Below, in pieces: positions 1 to 8,626 of a stretch of 64,000 bases of DNA. Where the stretch lies: positions 1 to 64,000 of the forward strand of contig CAZJHD010000023.1 in NCBI GenBank assembly GCA_964545855.1, read 5' to 3'. The stretch comes from CAZJHD01 sp964545855. GTDB lineage: Bacteria > Planctomycetota > UBA1135 > JACQFD01. Position 1 is the stretch's first letter, and every line of letters starts with the position of its first letter. The notes beneath the pieces were generated by a model, which saw only the letters and a program-made list of their open reading frames with translations, was not told the DNA's origin and searched no databases. Both the position numbers and the translations under genes were made by a program.

Positions 1-28
1 GCGCGGCGCGAGAGAGAGGAGAGAGAAA

Positions 29-51
29 GGGGTCTGACCCCATTCCCGGGA
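29..51. repeat. REP-like palindrome at window start
   Basis: The palindrome GGGGTCTGACCCC (29-41) is followed by ATTCCCGGGA. Short GGGGTC-N-GACCCC palindromes recur in intergenic DNA of many bacteria and resemble REP sequences. It lies 48 bp upstream of the SGNH gene, after a purine-rich GAGA stretch. No second copy was noticed in this window, so membership of a family is inferred from general knowledge. Confidence 0.4.
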
Positions 52-99
52 CAGCACGCGCAGACCGGCGCCTGGCATCCTTCTGCCGATCCTCAGGAC

Positions 100-1503
100 A
101 TGCCGCGCCCCGCTCGCCGCGCCCTCGCGATCCTCCTCGGGTCTCTCGCGGCGCTCGCGCTGCTGGAGGCGGGCCTCCGCGTCGGATCGTGGCTCCTCGC
201 GACGTCACGGCCGGCGGGTCGCAAGGCGACGGCCGACCTCGCGATCCCCCGCGTCCTCTTCGCCGGCGACTCGCACACCTTCGGGCTGTGGGTCGAGGAC
301 GACGAGGCGATGCCGGCCGTCGCCGAGGCGCTCGCCGCCGAGCACGCGCCGCCGGGCATCGTCTCCGTGAACCGCGGGCGCGCGGGCGCGCCCTCCTGGG
401 TCGCGCTCGAGGAGCTGCGCGCCGGGATCGTCCCGCACCGTCCCGTGGCGATGGTCCTGCGCGCCGGCGTCAACGATGGCTGGGTCGCGCCGCCGGAGGA
501 CGCGGCCTGGTGGGACTCCCTGCGGATCGCGCGCCTCGCCCGCGTCGTCCTCGCGGGGCGCGAGACCTCGTCGGGCCGAGAGGTGGGCCACGCGCGCGAG
601 GACCTCTCCGGCGACGCGAGGCCCGCCGCCGAGTTCTCCCTCGCGGGCCGCGACGGAGCGGCCCTGTCGCCGAGGGACCGGACCCGCCTCGAAGGCATCG
701 TCGCGGAGGCCGCCGGCCTCGCCGCGCGCGCCGGCGCGCGGCTCTTCGTGATGACGTACCTCGATCCCGGTCCTCGATTCGCCGAGGTGAACGCGTTGCT
801 GCGCGACGCCGCCCGCGCCCGGGGCGCGCGCCTCGTCGACGTGGCGCCCTTCGCGGAGGCGTGCCTGCGCATCGGAACGCGTCAGGAGATCCTCTTTCCC
901 GACGGACACCCGCGGCGCCTCGGCTACGGGATCGAGGCCCGCGCGCTCCTCGCGGCCCTCGCGGAGGAAGGAGCGATCCGCTGCGCGAGCCCGCCAGACC
1001 CCGTCGCCTGGTACCGGAGCGCGCGCGATCAGCCGGCGCTGCCGCCGCCGGGATTCGAGACGGCGCTCCACGTCGTCGCGGAGCCCGATGGTTCGCGCGT
1101 CTGCGAGGTGGCGACCGCCCCCGGCGCCGACGTCCGCCTCCTGCTCGGGCGCCTGGGGCCGCGCTGGATCCTCGGGAACGCGTCGGTGCCGCTTCGCGCC
1201 GAGGACGTGGAGGAGAGCGGCGCGTGGAAGGAGGCGCGCGGACGGGCCGACGCATCCGGGCACACCACGCTCCGGCTCCCTGCTTCGTTGCTGCGTCTCC
1301 TCCCAACGGGCCTTTACGTGGCGGCCGTGGCCGTCGACTCCGCGCGCGCGCGGCTGCGCTTCTCCTTCTCCCTGCTGCGCGACGTCGAGACCGGCGAAGC
1401 GTCGCCCGAGGCCATCCGCACGGGCCTCGCCGAGTCGGAGATCGACGTGCCCTGGGACCCGGGCCGGCCCTTCGACCCGACGCCTCAGACGCCGGGCAGG
1501 TAG
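100..1503 (+). CDS. Membrane-anchored SGNH/GDSL hydrolase
   Basis: The 467-aa product starts with a basic patch and one hydrophobic segment (about residues 8-33), so it is probably anchored at or exported through the inner membrane. SGNH-hydrolase blocks are visible in order: GDSHTFG with nucleophile Ser58, NRGRAGAP (the Gly/Asn block), GVND at 123-126, and DGHP with Asp268 and His270 completing the triad. These enzymes remove acyl or acetyl esters from polysaccharides, lipids or small molecules; the substrate is unknown. About 180 further residues after the SGNH fold look beta-rich and are unassigned. The 3' end overlaps the convergent MBL gene by 19 bp. The ATG at 100 is preceded by CCTCAGGAC, a weak ribosome-binding site. 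Confidence 0.85.
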   Translation: MPRPARRALAILLGSLAALALLEAGLRVGSWLLATSRPAGRKATADLAIPRVLFAGDSHTFGLWVEDDEAMPAVAEALAAEHAPPGIVSVNRGRAGAPSWVALEELRAGIVPHRPVAMVLRAGVNDGWVAPPEDAAWWDSLRIARLARVVLAGRETSSGREVGHAREDLSGDARPAAEFSLAGRDGAALSPRDRTRLEGIVAEAAGLAARAGARLFVMTYLDPGPRFAEVNALLRDAARARGARLVDVAPFAEACLRIGTRQEILFPDGHPRRLGYGIEARALLAALAEEGAIRCASPPDPVAWYRSARDQPALPPPGFETALHVVAEPDGSRVCEVATAPGADVRLLLGRLGPRWILGNASVPLRAEDVEESGAWKEARGRADASGHTTLRLPASLLRLLPTGLYVAAVAVDSARARLRFSFSLLRDVETGEASPEAIRTGLAESEIDVPWDPGRPFDPTPQTPGR

Positions 1504-2804
1504 GGACGGATCGCCGCGCGCGCTTCCTGCGCGGCGACGCTGCGGAAGAGGTCGAAGAAGCCTCTCTTGCGGTACTCCGCGAAGTAGTCCCGCAGCTCCT
1601 CGGGCGTGCGCGCGCGTCCGTTGTCGGCGTACTTGCCGATGAAGGGCGAGACGTGCGGGTAGAGCGCCGCGTTCCCCGAGCGCTCCCACGACCCGAGGAG
1701 CGTCGTCTTCATGAAGTTGCCGATGAAGAGGTCGTCGAAGACCTCCCACTCGACGGCCTGCACGAGCGACCGGCGCGGCGTCTGGAAGCGGAGGCCCCGG
1801 CCGTGACCGCTGCCGAGAGCGATGCGGTGCTCCTTGCCGCCGACGGAGAGCTCCACGAAGTCGAGGAAGGTCGCGAGGTGCGTGATCCGGCGGAAGTAGC
1901 GCTCCACGGCTTGCGCCTCGGCCGGCTCGAGCCGCTCCGTCCAGTCGTCGCCGAACTCCTTCGGATCGATCGACCGCACCGGGAGCGGCGCCGGGTCGAT
2001 GCGCTCCACGGTGCCGCGCGCGAGGTCGACGCGGACGAAGGCCGGGAGGATCTCGCACGACTTCGACTCGAAGCCCTTCGCGTGGTCCTCGATCGGCGTC
2101 GTGAACTCGTTCGCCCAGACGCTGTCGGCGCGCTGGTACTGGTGCATGGAGCTGAAGGGCACGAACCAGCGGATCCCCAGCGCCCGCGTCACCTCGGCGA
2201 TGGACGGGCCGATGGCGTCCTTCCGCGCCGCGCCCGGCGGCACGGCGCGGCCCGACTCGTCGACGAAGTGGATCATGTCGGCGTCGCCGTAGCCCGTGAG
2301 CCAGAGCAGGTAGGCGGTCTTCGCCTTCCGCACGGAGTTCACGAGGAACGCGCCGCATCCGCGGTCCGTCGCGTCGTTGGCGTCGATCACGAGCGTGCCG
2401 TCGAGATCGACGAAGAGCATCGCGTCCTGATTGAAGTCGGAGATGGACGCGACGCGGACGCGGTCCGTGAGCGGCGTCCAGGCGCCGTCCTTCAGGATCG
2501 TCACGTCGAAGCCCTGCTCGCGGAGACCCTCGGCCACGCGCGCGCCCCGGTGGTCCGGCAGGAGGATCTTCTTCCCGCGCAGCCGCTCGAGGGACTCGGC
2601 GCTCAGGTGGTCGGGATGCGCGTGGGAGATCCAGACGAACCGGCACGCGTCGATCGCCTCGCGCTGCGCCCGGGGGATCTCGTGGGTGCGCGTCCAGCTC
2701 CCGAAGTAGGCGGGGCCGTCGATCCAGGGATCCGTCGCGAGGACCGGCGCCCGGTCGTGCACGACGAGCGTCGCGTTGCCGATCGTCTCGAAGCCGAGGT
2801 CCAT
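1485..2804 (-). CDS. MBL-fold metallo-hydrolase (UlaG/CMAH-like)
   Basis: The 439-aa protein carries the metal-binding motif HAHPDHLS (His61, His63, Asp65, His66) after a DPWIDGPAY segment, and later DFNQDAMLF and VIDANDATDRG. This order resembles the MBL domain of UlaG-like hydrolases and of CMP-Neu5Ac hydroxylase-type proteins. No Rieske domain is present. A soluble metal-dependent hydrolase or oxidoreductase is likely; the substrate is not predictable. The start was set at the ATG at 2804, where the conserved N-terminal beta strand begins; a longer open frame upstream lies inside the dehydrogenase gene. It begins 19 bp after the stop of that gene, so the two are probably cotranscribed. Confidence 0.8.
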   Translation of the reverse strand: MDLGFETIGNATLVVHDRAPVLATDPWIDGPAYFGSWTRTHEIPRAQREAIDACRFVWISHAHPDHLSAESLERLRGKKILLPDHRGARVAEGLREQGFDVTILKDGAWTPLTDRVRVASISDFNQDAMLFVDLDGTLVIDANDATDRGCGAFLVNSVRKAKTAYLLWLTGYGDADMIHFVDESGRAVPPGAARKDAIGPSIAEVTRALGIRWFVPFSSMHQYQRADSVWANEFTTPIEDHAKGFESKSCEILPAFVRVDLARGTVERIDPAPLPVRSIDPKEFGDDWTERLEPAEAQAVERYFRRITHLATFLDFVELSVGGKEHRIALGSGHGRGLRFQTPRRSLVQAVEWEVFDDLFIGNFMKTTLLGSWERSGNAALYPHVSPFIGKYADNGRARTPEELRDYFAEYRKRGFFDLFRSVAAQEARAAIRPYLPGV

Positions 2805-2823
2805 CGCGGATCGCGCGCCTCGA

Positions 2824-4374
2824 TCAGGGCGCCGGCGGCGCCGCGCCGAAGCTCGGCTCGATCCAGCCCTTGAACCCCTGGAGCGCCACGCGCTGCAGAT
2901 AGAAGGAGAGTCCTCGGACGCCTCCCAGCTCCTCGCCGCCGCCGGCGCGGCCCGGTCCGCCGTGGATCGCCGCCGGGAGCACCATGCCGGGCGGGAGCGA
3001 CTGGTCGGCGAGCTTGTCGCTCCCGATCCAGACGCGGCCGTGCCAGACGCCGAGGCCGCGCACGACGTGCTCCGTCCAGGCTGCGTCGTTCGAGACGACG
3101 CTCGCGACGAGTCCTCCCCCGCCGAGACCGGCGAGCTCCACCGCCTCGGCGGCGTCGCCGGACCAGGGAACGATCGTCGCGACGGGTCCGAAGACCTCGT
3201 GGCGGTGCACCGCCTCGGCGCGCGCGTCCTTCGCGACGCAGAGCGTCGGCGCGACGAACCAGCCCTTGTCGCGGATCGGCTTCGCGCCGCCGCAGGCGAG
3301 CGTGCCCGCCCCGGCGAGCCGCTCGATGCCGGCGCGCACGTCGTCGAGCTGCGACTTCGACGAGAGGGGCCCCATGCGCGTCTTCGCGTCACGGGGATCG
3401 CCGACGACGACCTCCCCGAGGGCCGCCGCGAGCTCGTCGCGCACGGCCTCCACGCGGTCGAGCGGCACGAGGACGCGGCGGATCGCGGTGCACTTCTGGC
3501 CCGTCTTCTGCGTGATCTCGTGCGCGACCGTGGAGACGAAGAGCCTCCAGGCGTCGCTCCCCTCCTCCACGTCGGGTCCGAGGATCGCCGGGTTCAGCGA
3601 GTCGGCCTCGAGGTTCAGCCGCGCGTTCTGGCGGACGAGGTTCGCGTGACCGCGGAGCTTCGCCGCCGTCTCCGAGGAGCCCGTGAAGGCGAGGCCGTCC
3701 TGGGGACCCAGGTGATCGAGGAGATCGCCCGCCGAGCCGGCGAGGAACTGCCACGCTCCCTCCGGCAGCAGCGCGCTCTCGACGACGATCTGCGCGATCC
3801 GGAAGGCCACGAGCGCCGTCGGCGTGCCGGGCTTCTCGAGCACCGGCGCTCCCGCGAGGAGCGCACAGGCCGCCTTCTCCATCATGTTCCACGCGGGGAA
3901 GTTGAAGGCGTTCACGTGCACCGCGACGCCGTGCCGCGGCACGAGGACGTGCTGGCCCCAGAAGCGCGGCGTCCGTCCGAGCTGCAGGCCTTCTCCGTCG
4001 GCGAGGTGGCGCCGCTCTCCGAGCGTCTTCCCGAGCACGCCGTACCAGGCGAGCGTCCCCGTCGCGCCGTCGAGATCGAACTTGGCGTCGCCGCGCGTCG
4101 TGCCGGCGTTGCGCATCGACAGCTCGATCAGCTCGTCGCGATGCGCGTGGATCTTCTTCGAGAGCGACTCGAGCATCGCGCCGCGCTGCGCGAAGGTGAG
4201 GCTCCGAAGGGCCGGACCGCCGACGGCGCGGCCGTGCTCCAGCGCCGCGCGCAGGTCGTGGCCGCCGCTCGCCACCTCGGCGATCGTCTCCTCGGTGGTG
4301 GGATCGAAGAGGGAAGCAGGCTTCCCGGTGCCCTTCCGCCAGGCGCCGGACAGGTAGCTCGCGAGCGTTTCCAT
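2824..4374 (-). CDS. PaaZ/BoxD-type aldehyde dehydrogenase
   Basis: This 516-aa protein matches the aldehyde dehydrogenase half of PaaZ. The catalytic Cys295 lies in GQKCTAIRR and the general base Glu256 in LNLEADSLNP, the same numbers as in E. coli PaaZ. HVNAFNFPAWNMMEKAA and TGSSETAAKL are also typical. The C-terminal MaoC-like hydratase domain of PaaZ is absent, so the layout is that of BoxD (3,4-dehydroadipyl-CoA semialdehyde dehydrogenase, NADP-dependent) of aerobic benzoyl-CoA degradation or a stand-alone relative. It oxidises CoA-linked semialdehydes to acids in the cytoplasm. No box or paa partners lie next to it. The ATG at 4374 is preferred over an upstream frame that runs into noncoding sequence. 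Confidence 0.85.
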   Translation of the reverse strand: METLASYLSGAWRKGTGKPASLFDPTTEETIAEVASGGHDLRAALEHGRAVGGPALRSLTFAQRGAMLESLSKKIHAHRDELIELSMRNAGTTRGDAKFDLDGATGTLAWYGVLGKTLGERRHLADGEGLQLGRTPRFWGQHVLVPRHGVAVHVNAFNFPAWNMMEKAACALLAGAPVLEKPGTPTALVAFRIAQIVVESALLPEGAWQFLAGSAGDLLDHLGPQDGLAFTGSSETAAKLRGHANLVRQNARLNLEADSLNPAILGPDVEEGSDAWRLFVSTVAHEITQKTGQKCTAIRRVLVPLDRVEAVRDELAAALGEVVVGDPRDAKTRMGPLSSKSQLDDVRAGIERLAGAGTLACGGAKPIRDKGWFVAPTLCVAKDARAEAVHRHEVFGPVATIVPWSGDAAEAVELAGLGGGGLVASVVSNDAAWTEHVVRGLGVWHGRVWIGSDKLADQSLPPGMVLPAAIHGGPGRAGGGEELGGVRGLSFYLQRVALQGFKGWIEPSFGAAPPAP

Positions 4375-4509
4375 GGGACTCGGGACTCTAGCACTCGAGC
4401 TGCGCGCGGGCCTCGTCGCCCATGGCGTCTCCGCGCCGCCGCCGACGGATCTCCTGGGAGCCCGAGGCGCGGCCGGTAGCATCGACCCGTGCCCGGCGAC
4501 GTGTCTGAG

Positions 4510-4664
4510 GTCGTGAAGAAATCGGCGCCGGGCTTCGGCCGGCTGCGAGCGGCTGCGGCTTCGTTGCTCCTCCTCCGCAACTCTCCATGAGTTGCGTCGT
4601 CGTCGCGCCTCGCCTCGCTCGCTCTCGCTCGGCCTCGGGCCAGCGGCGGCGATTTCCTCACAAC
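4510..4664 (+). repeat. Dispersed hairpin/MITE-like element, copy A
   Basis: The element is 155 bp with imperfect 21-bp terminal inverted repeats, left 4510-4530 (GTCGTGAAGAAATCGGCGCC...) and right 4644-4664. It shares its core (CGGCTGCGAGCGGCTGCGG, CTCGCTCGGCCTCGGGCC) with copies at 26565-26668 and 53353-53463 and its termini with 43030-43080. This copy has extra central sequence containing a perfect 7-bp stem (4577-4583 with 4589-4595). The apparent ATG of the next gene lies in the loop of that stem. Confidence 0.75.
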
Positions 4665-5627
4665 CTCTCTCCTCCCCCGCTCCGCGAGGAGTTCTCCCTC
4701 GCGCCGGGGATCGGAAGGCGGCAGTTCGCCGTCGCGCTGGGAGCGCTCGTGGCCCTCTTCCTCTTCGGCGCGGGGCCGATCTGGAGCCACGTCTGGGAGC
4801 CGGACGCGTCGATTCTCTGGAGCTACGTCCCGATCCCCGCCGTCGCGGCGGCGATCCTGCTCTTCAACCGGCGGCTGTCGATCCGGCGGTGGATCGCGGG
4901 GACGCTCTCCCTCGCCGCCGCGAAGTACCTCGTCACGGCCGGAATCTACGTCGCGCTGCTCGCGGCGTCGCCGGCGCGCGGCTTCCCGCGGCGGGAGAGG
5001 ATCCCGACGGGGATGCGGCCGGCCACGGACGCGTCCCCGCGCGCCGACACGGGGAGGAGCGACGGCGAAAGCCTCGGTCTCCTCCCGCTCCCGGGACCGG
5101 CATCGTCGGGCTCCGTCGCGGGAACCGTCCTCCGGGACGGCGTCCCCGTCGCCGGCGCCCTGGTGCGGCTGCTCGGCGAGTCCGACCGCTTCGGAGCCGA
5201 GGCCCCGCGCGAGCCGCTCGCGCTCGCGATCGGCGCGGGAACGATCGCTCCGGCGATCGCCTGGGCCCATCCTCTGCAGCCGGTGGTCGTCCTCGCCGCC
5301 GACGGCGCCATGCACACGCTGCTCGTCTCGGAGGGTCCAGGCCGGCCCATGCGCAACGTGCCGATCCTGGAGCCGACGGTCCTCGATCTGCGCGGACTGC
5401 GGCACGACCTGCGGCTCCGCTGCGGCGTGCATGCCGGCGAGAGGGCGACGCTGCTGCTCGTGGCGCACCCGTGGATCACGCGCACCGACCCGCGCGGTCG
5501 CTTCGAGATCCGCGGTGCACCGGCGGGCGCCTGCGTCGTCGAGGCGATCCTCGATGGCGGCTCCGTCGCGCGCGCGGAGGCACTCGTCGTGGCCGGCGGC
5601 GCGACGGACGTCGAGCTCTCCCCCTGA
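4587..5627 (+). CDS. Membrane protein with cupredoxin/carboxypeptidase-regulatory-like domain
   Basis: The frame encodes up to 346 aa. Residues about 45-125 hold three hydrophobic segments. After a low-complexity linker, GSVAGTVLRDGVPVAGALV begins a carboxypeptidase-regulatory-like fold. The AMHTLLV, RCGVHAG and VAHPW stretches followed by GRFEIRGAPAG resemble the plastocyanin-like domain of secreted regulatory-like proteins (pattern CxxHxW...DG.FE..G.PPG). Copper ligands look degenerate, so electron transfer is uncertain. The first about 30 residues, including the ATG at 4587, come from the dispersed repeat copy A; the native start is probably downstream, for example the GTG at 4749. The gene runs up to the convergent nitrilase gene (stop 6 bp away). 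Confidence 0.6.
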   Translation: MSCVVVAPRLARSRSASGQRRRFPHNLSPPPLREEFSLAPGIGRRQFAVALGALVALFLFGAGPIWSHVWEPDASILWSYVPIPAVAAAILLFNRRLSIRRWIAGTLSLAAAKYLVTAGIYVALLAASPARGFPRRERIPTGMRPATDASPRADTGRSDGESLGLLPLPGPASSGSVAGTVLRDGVPVAGALVRLLGESDRFGAEAPREPLALAIGAGTIAPAIAWAHPLQPVVVLAADGAMHTLLVSEGPGRPMRNVPILEPTVLDLRGLRHDLRLRCGVHAGERATLLLVAHPWITRTDPRGRFEIRGAPAGACVVEAILDGGSVARAEALVVAGGATDVELSP

Positions 5628-5633
5628 CGGCCG

Positions 5634-7196
5634 TCAGATCTCGCGCATCTCCTTCTCGCCCGGCTCGTGCCAGCGGATCTGGTAGAGGTCGCGACGGCGG
5701 TCGGTCCAAGTGGTGACGTTGCCCTGCAGCTTGTGCCGGCGGAGCAGCTCCGTGTCGACGTCGTGCACGACCACCGTCTCGACGTTCGGATTGCATTCCG
5801 CCGCGATGCCGTCGCGGCTGAAGGGAACGTCCGCCGGAGTGAGGACCGCCGACTGCGCGTAGTGGATGTCGGCGTTGTCGACGAAGGGCAGGTTCCCGAC
5901 GCAGCCCGCGATGGCGACGTAGACGTCGTTCTCGATCGCCCGCGCTTGCGCGCAGTGCCGCACGCGCAGGTAGCCGTGACGCTCGTCGGTGTTGAAGGGC
6001 ACGATGAAGATTTCGGCGCCCTTCGCCGCGGCGATGCGGCAGAGCTCGGGGAACTCCACGTCGTAGCAGATGATGATCGCGACCTTCCCTCGATCGGTGT
6101 CGAAGACCTCGATCTTCTTCCCCGGCTGCACGCCCCACCAGCGGCGCTCCTGGGGCGTGATGTGCATCTTGTACTGCTTGCTGAGCCGGCCATCGCGGTG
6201 GAAGAGCACCGACACGTTGTAGAGGACGTCGTCCTCGAGGAAGAACTGCGATCCCCCGACGATGTTCACGTTGTGCTTGATCGCGAGCTTCGTGAAGAGC
6301 TCCAGGTACTGGGGCGTCATCTCCGCGAGCTTGCGCGCCGCGTCGCTCGGCCGCTTCGCCTTCACGAAGGAGAGGAGCTGCGTCGTGAAGAGCTCCGGGA
6401 AGACGACGAAGTCGCTCTGGTAGTCGCTCGCCACGTCGGAGAAGAAGGCCGCCTGCTGCGCGAACTCCGCGAAGTTCTTGATGGGCCGCATCTGGTACTG
6501 CACCAGGAAGAGGCGCGCCGGCTTGACGGCCTGGTACTGGCGCTTCGACTCGGGGACGTAGTCGATGTTCGGCCACTCGAGGAACGTCGCGTAGCCGCGC
6601 GACTCCACGTCGCTCGGCATGTAGTTCTCGATGAGTCGCTTCAGGACGAAGCCGTTGGCGAGCTGCGCCGAGAGCACCTGGTCGTAGAGACCGCCGTTCC
6701 TGACCTTCTCCACGTATTCGCGCGCGCTCATCTTGTCGGCGTGCTTCCCGTAGCCGGGGATTCGCCCGCCGATGACGATGCGGGCGATGTTGCGCTCGAC
6801 CGCGATGCGCTTGCGCGCCTCGTAGAGCCGCCGCGACAGGCGCAGGCCGCGGAACTCCGGGTGGACCATGATCTCGATGCCGTAGAGCGTGTCGCCGTCG
6901 TCGACGTGGTTGCGGATGAAGCCGGAGTCGGAGATCTCCTTCCAAGCGTGCCAATCGGAGTAGAGATCGAAGTCGACGATGAGGCTGCTGCTCGAGGCGA
7001 CGAGCTTCCCGTCGAGCTCCACGCAGACCTGGCCGTCGGGGAAGAGCCGCAGCTGGCTCTCGATCTGCTCGCGCGTCCACGGCTTCATGCCCGGGAAGCA
7101 GAGGAGCTGGAGCTCGACGAGGTTCTCGTAGTCCGCCATCGTGATCGAGCGGACCCGGATGCGCTTCTCGAAGCTCTTCAGTTGGACTTTCGCCAT
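5634..7196 (-). CDS. GNAT acetyltransferase-nitrilase fusion protein
   Basis: The 520-aa protein has two domains. Residues about 12-190 form a GNAT N-acetyltransferase (MVHPEFRGLRLSRRLYEAR is the acetyl-CoA-binding loop). Residues about 228-500 form a carbon-nitrogen hydrolase with the full catalytic set: Glu268 in FPELF, Lys343 in QYKMHITPQE and Cys377 in IICYDVEFPE. This is the NAT-fused branch of the nitrilase superfamily, of which B. subtilis YhcX is a member. It likely hydrolyses an amide or N-acyl compound in the cytoplasm and may couple this to acetyl transfer; the true substrate is unknown. Length and both active sites are intact. It stands 44 bp downstream of the ThuA-DUF1080 gene. 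Confidence 0.9.
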   Translation of the reverse strand: MAKVQLKSFEKRIRVRSITMADYENLVELQLLCFPGMKPWTREQIESQLRLFPDGQVCVELDGKLVASSSSLIVDFDLYSDWHAWKEISDSGFIRNHVDDGDTLYGIEIMVHPEFRGLRLSRRLYEARKRIAVERNIARIVIGGRIPGYGKHADKMSAREYVEKVRNGGLYDQVLSAQLANGFVLKRLIENYMPSDVESRGYATFLEWPNIDYVPESKRQYQAVKPARLFLVQYQMRPIKNFAEFAQQAAFFSDVASDYQSDFVVFPELFTTQLLSFVKAKRPSDAARKLAEMTPQYLELFTKLAIKHNVNIVGGSQFFLEDDVLYNVSVLFHRDGRLSKQYKMHITPQERRWWGVQPGKKIEVFDTDRGKVAIIICYDVEFPELCRIAAAKGAEIFIVPFNTDERHGYLRVRHCAQARAIENDVYVAIAGCVGNLPFVDNADIHYAQSAVLTPADVPFSRDGIAAECNPNVETVVVHDVDTELLRRHKLQGNVTTWTDRRRDLYQIRWHEPGEKEMREI

Positions 7197-7240
7197 GGGC
7201 TAGCCGTGCGGATCGACGGAAAGGAGGGTGCGGTACGGGC

Positions 7241-8548
7241 TCAGCGCAGGTCGCGCGCTCGCACGTCGCGGAAGCGCACGCGCGACTGGGGGTCGTGGTT
7301 CTGGAGCCCGAGGAAGCCATCGAGCGCACGAGTGCCTTCGAACTCGTTCACCGGCACTCCGTTCACCTTCACGCGGTAGGTCTGGCCGCGCACCTCGAGG
7401 ACCATCCGGTTCCACTGCCCGGGCTCCTTCGTCGGCACCGACTTCGGCTCCTGGAACGAGTAGACGGATCCGGTGTTCTGGCCCGGCGGCGCGGCGTCGC
7501 AGATCTGGATCTCGTAGCCCGCGTTCACGGCGGTCCACGGATTCTCCGGCGAGGGGAAGCGCACGAAGACGCCGGAGTTGTCCTCGCGGCGCGGCGCGTT
7601 CCACTCGAGCGAGAGCTCGAAGTCGGCGAAGGGGCGCTCGGTGAACCAGAGGAGGCCCATGCCGCCCTCCGCCACGAGCTCGCCGTTCTCGACGACGAAG
7701 CGCCCGGGACCGCTCTGCGCCCAGCCGTCGTGCGTCTTGCCGTCGAAGAGCGCGATCGATCCATCGGCGGCGCGCGGCGCGGGGCGCACCCACTCGAAGG
7801 CTTGCCGCAGCATGCGCCGGAAGATCGGGCTCTGGTAGGTGCCGACGCCGTGGCCGAGCGCCGTGTAGAAGACGCGTCCCGATCCGTAGCGCCGCGTCCA
7901 GGCGACGGGGCGGAGCTTCCCGTCGGCGGGGCTCCGCGTCACGAGGAAGAGGTTCTTCCCGTCGGAGGGACAGTCGGCCAGGTGGTAGAGCTCGTCCTCG
8001 ATCTCGAAGTCGCCGATGCCCTCCCCCACTGGATCGGCGACGGCGAGCCGCTCGATCCGGAGCTTCCCGTAGGGCGGGTGCGTCTCGAAGCGGCCGCCCA
8101 CCATGCGGATGAACTCGGGGTAGGCCTTGAAGGTGTCCGAGGCGGAGTGCGTCCCGACCCAGCCGCCGCCACTGCGCACGAACCGAAGGATCGCGTCGAC
8201 GTGATCGGAGCCGAGCTTCTCGAGGTAGCTGTCCTGCGTGAACTGGAAGAGGACGTCGAACCGGTCGCGCAGCGCGGGATCGAGCAGCAGGTCGGCCCTC
8301 CGCGGCAGCGTCGCTTTCTCCGCGCGCGGGAGACCCTCCGGCGGATCGTCGATCCGCACCGACTCGAGGGTGAAGGCGAGGCCGCTCTCCCGCAGCCCCT
8401 CGAAGAGCGCCTTCGCGCCCGCCTCGTAGGGATGGTGCTCGCCGCCGAGCAGCGCGAGGACGCGGAGCGGCGGGGCCGGAGTTGCGGGCTCCTGCACCGG
8501 CGCGGCGATCGAGAGGGCGAGCGTGACGAGGATCGGCGACATTTCCAT
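7241..8548 (-). CDS. Secreted ThuA-like and DUF1080 (3-keto-disaccharide hydrolase-like) protein
   Basis: The 435-aa protein has a short signal peptide (residues about 1-18, ending near APVQEP). A ThuA-like domain follows: LRVLALLGGEHHPYEAG, GGGWVGTHSASDTF and YGSGRVFYTALGHG are the class I amidotransferase-like fold features of that family. The C-terminal about 190 residues are a DUF1080 domain (IALFDGKTHDGW, NSGVFVRFPSPENPW, GYEIQICD, FLGLQNHD). DUF1080 is related to concanavalin-like lectin folds and is known from 3-keto-glycoside hydrolases. The ThuA-DUF1080 combination is common in Planctomycetota, where it probably acts on carbohydrates outside the cytoplasm. Two in-frame ATGs (8548 and 8542) are possible starts. 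Confidence 0.85.
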   Translation of the reverse strand: MEMSPILVTLALSIAAPVQEPATPAPPLRVLALLGGEHHPYEAGAKALFEGLRESGLAFTLESVRIDDPPEGLPRAEKATLPRRADLLLDPALRDRFDVLFQFTQDSYLEKLGSDHVDAILRFVRSGGGWVGTHSASDTFKAYPEFIRMVGGRFETHPPYGKLRIERLAVADPVGEGIGDFEIEDELYHLADCPSDGKNLFLVTRSPADGKLRPVAWTRRYGSGRVFYTALGHGVGTYQSPIFRRMLRQAFEWVRPAPRAADGSIALFDGKTHDGWAQSGPGRFVVENGELVAEGGMGLLWFTERPFADFELSLEWNAPRREDNSGVFVRFPSPENPWTAVNAGYEIQICDAAPPGQNTGSVYSFQEPKSVPTKEPGQWNRMVLEVRGQTYRVKVNGVPVNEFEGTRALDGFLGLQNHDPQSRVRFRDVRARDLR

Positions 8549-8626
8549 TCGGGGACGGGTCCGCTCCCGAGCCCGGCGATCCTACAGGTCTCGCCGATCG
8601 GTCCGTAGCGGGGTCCGTCGGGGCGT

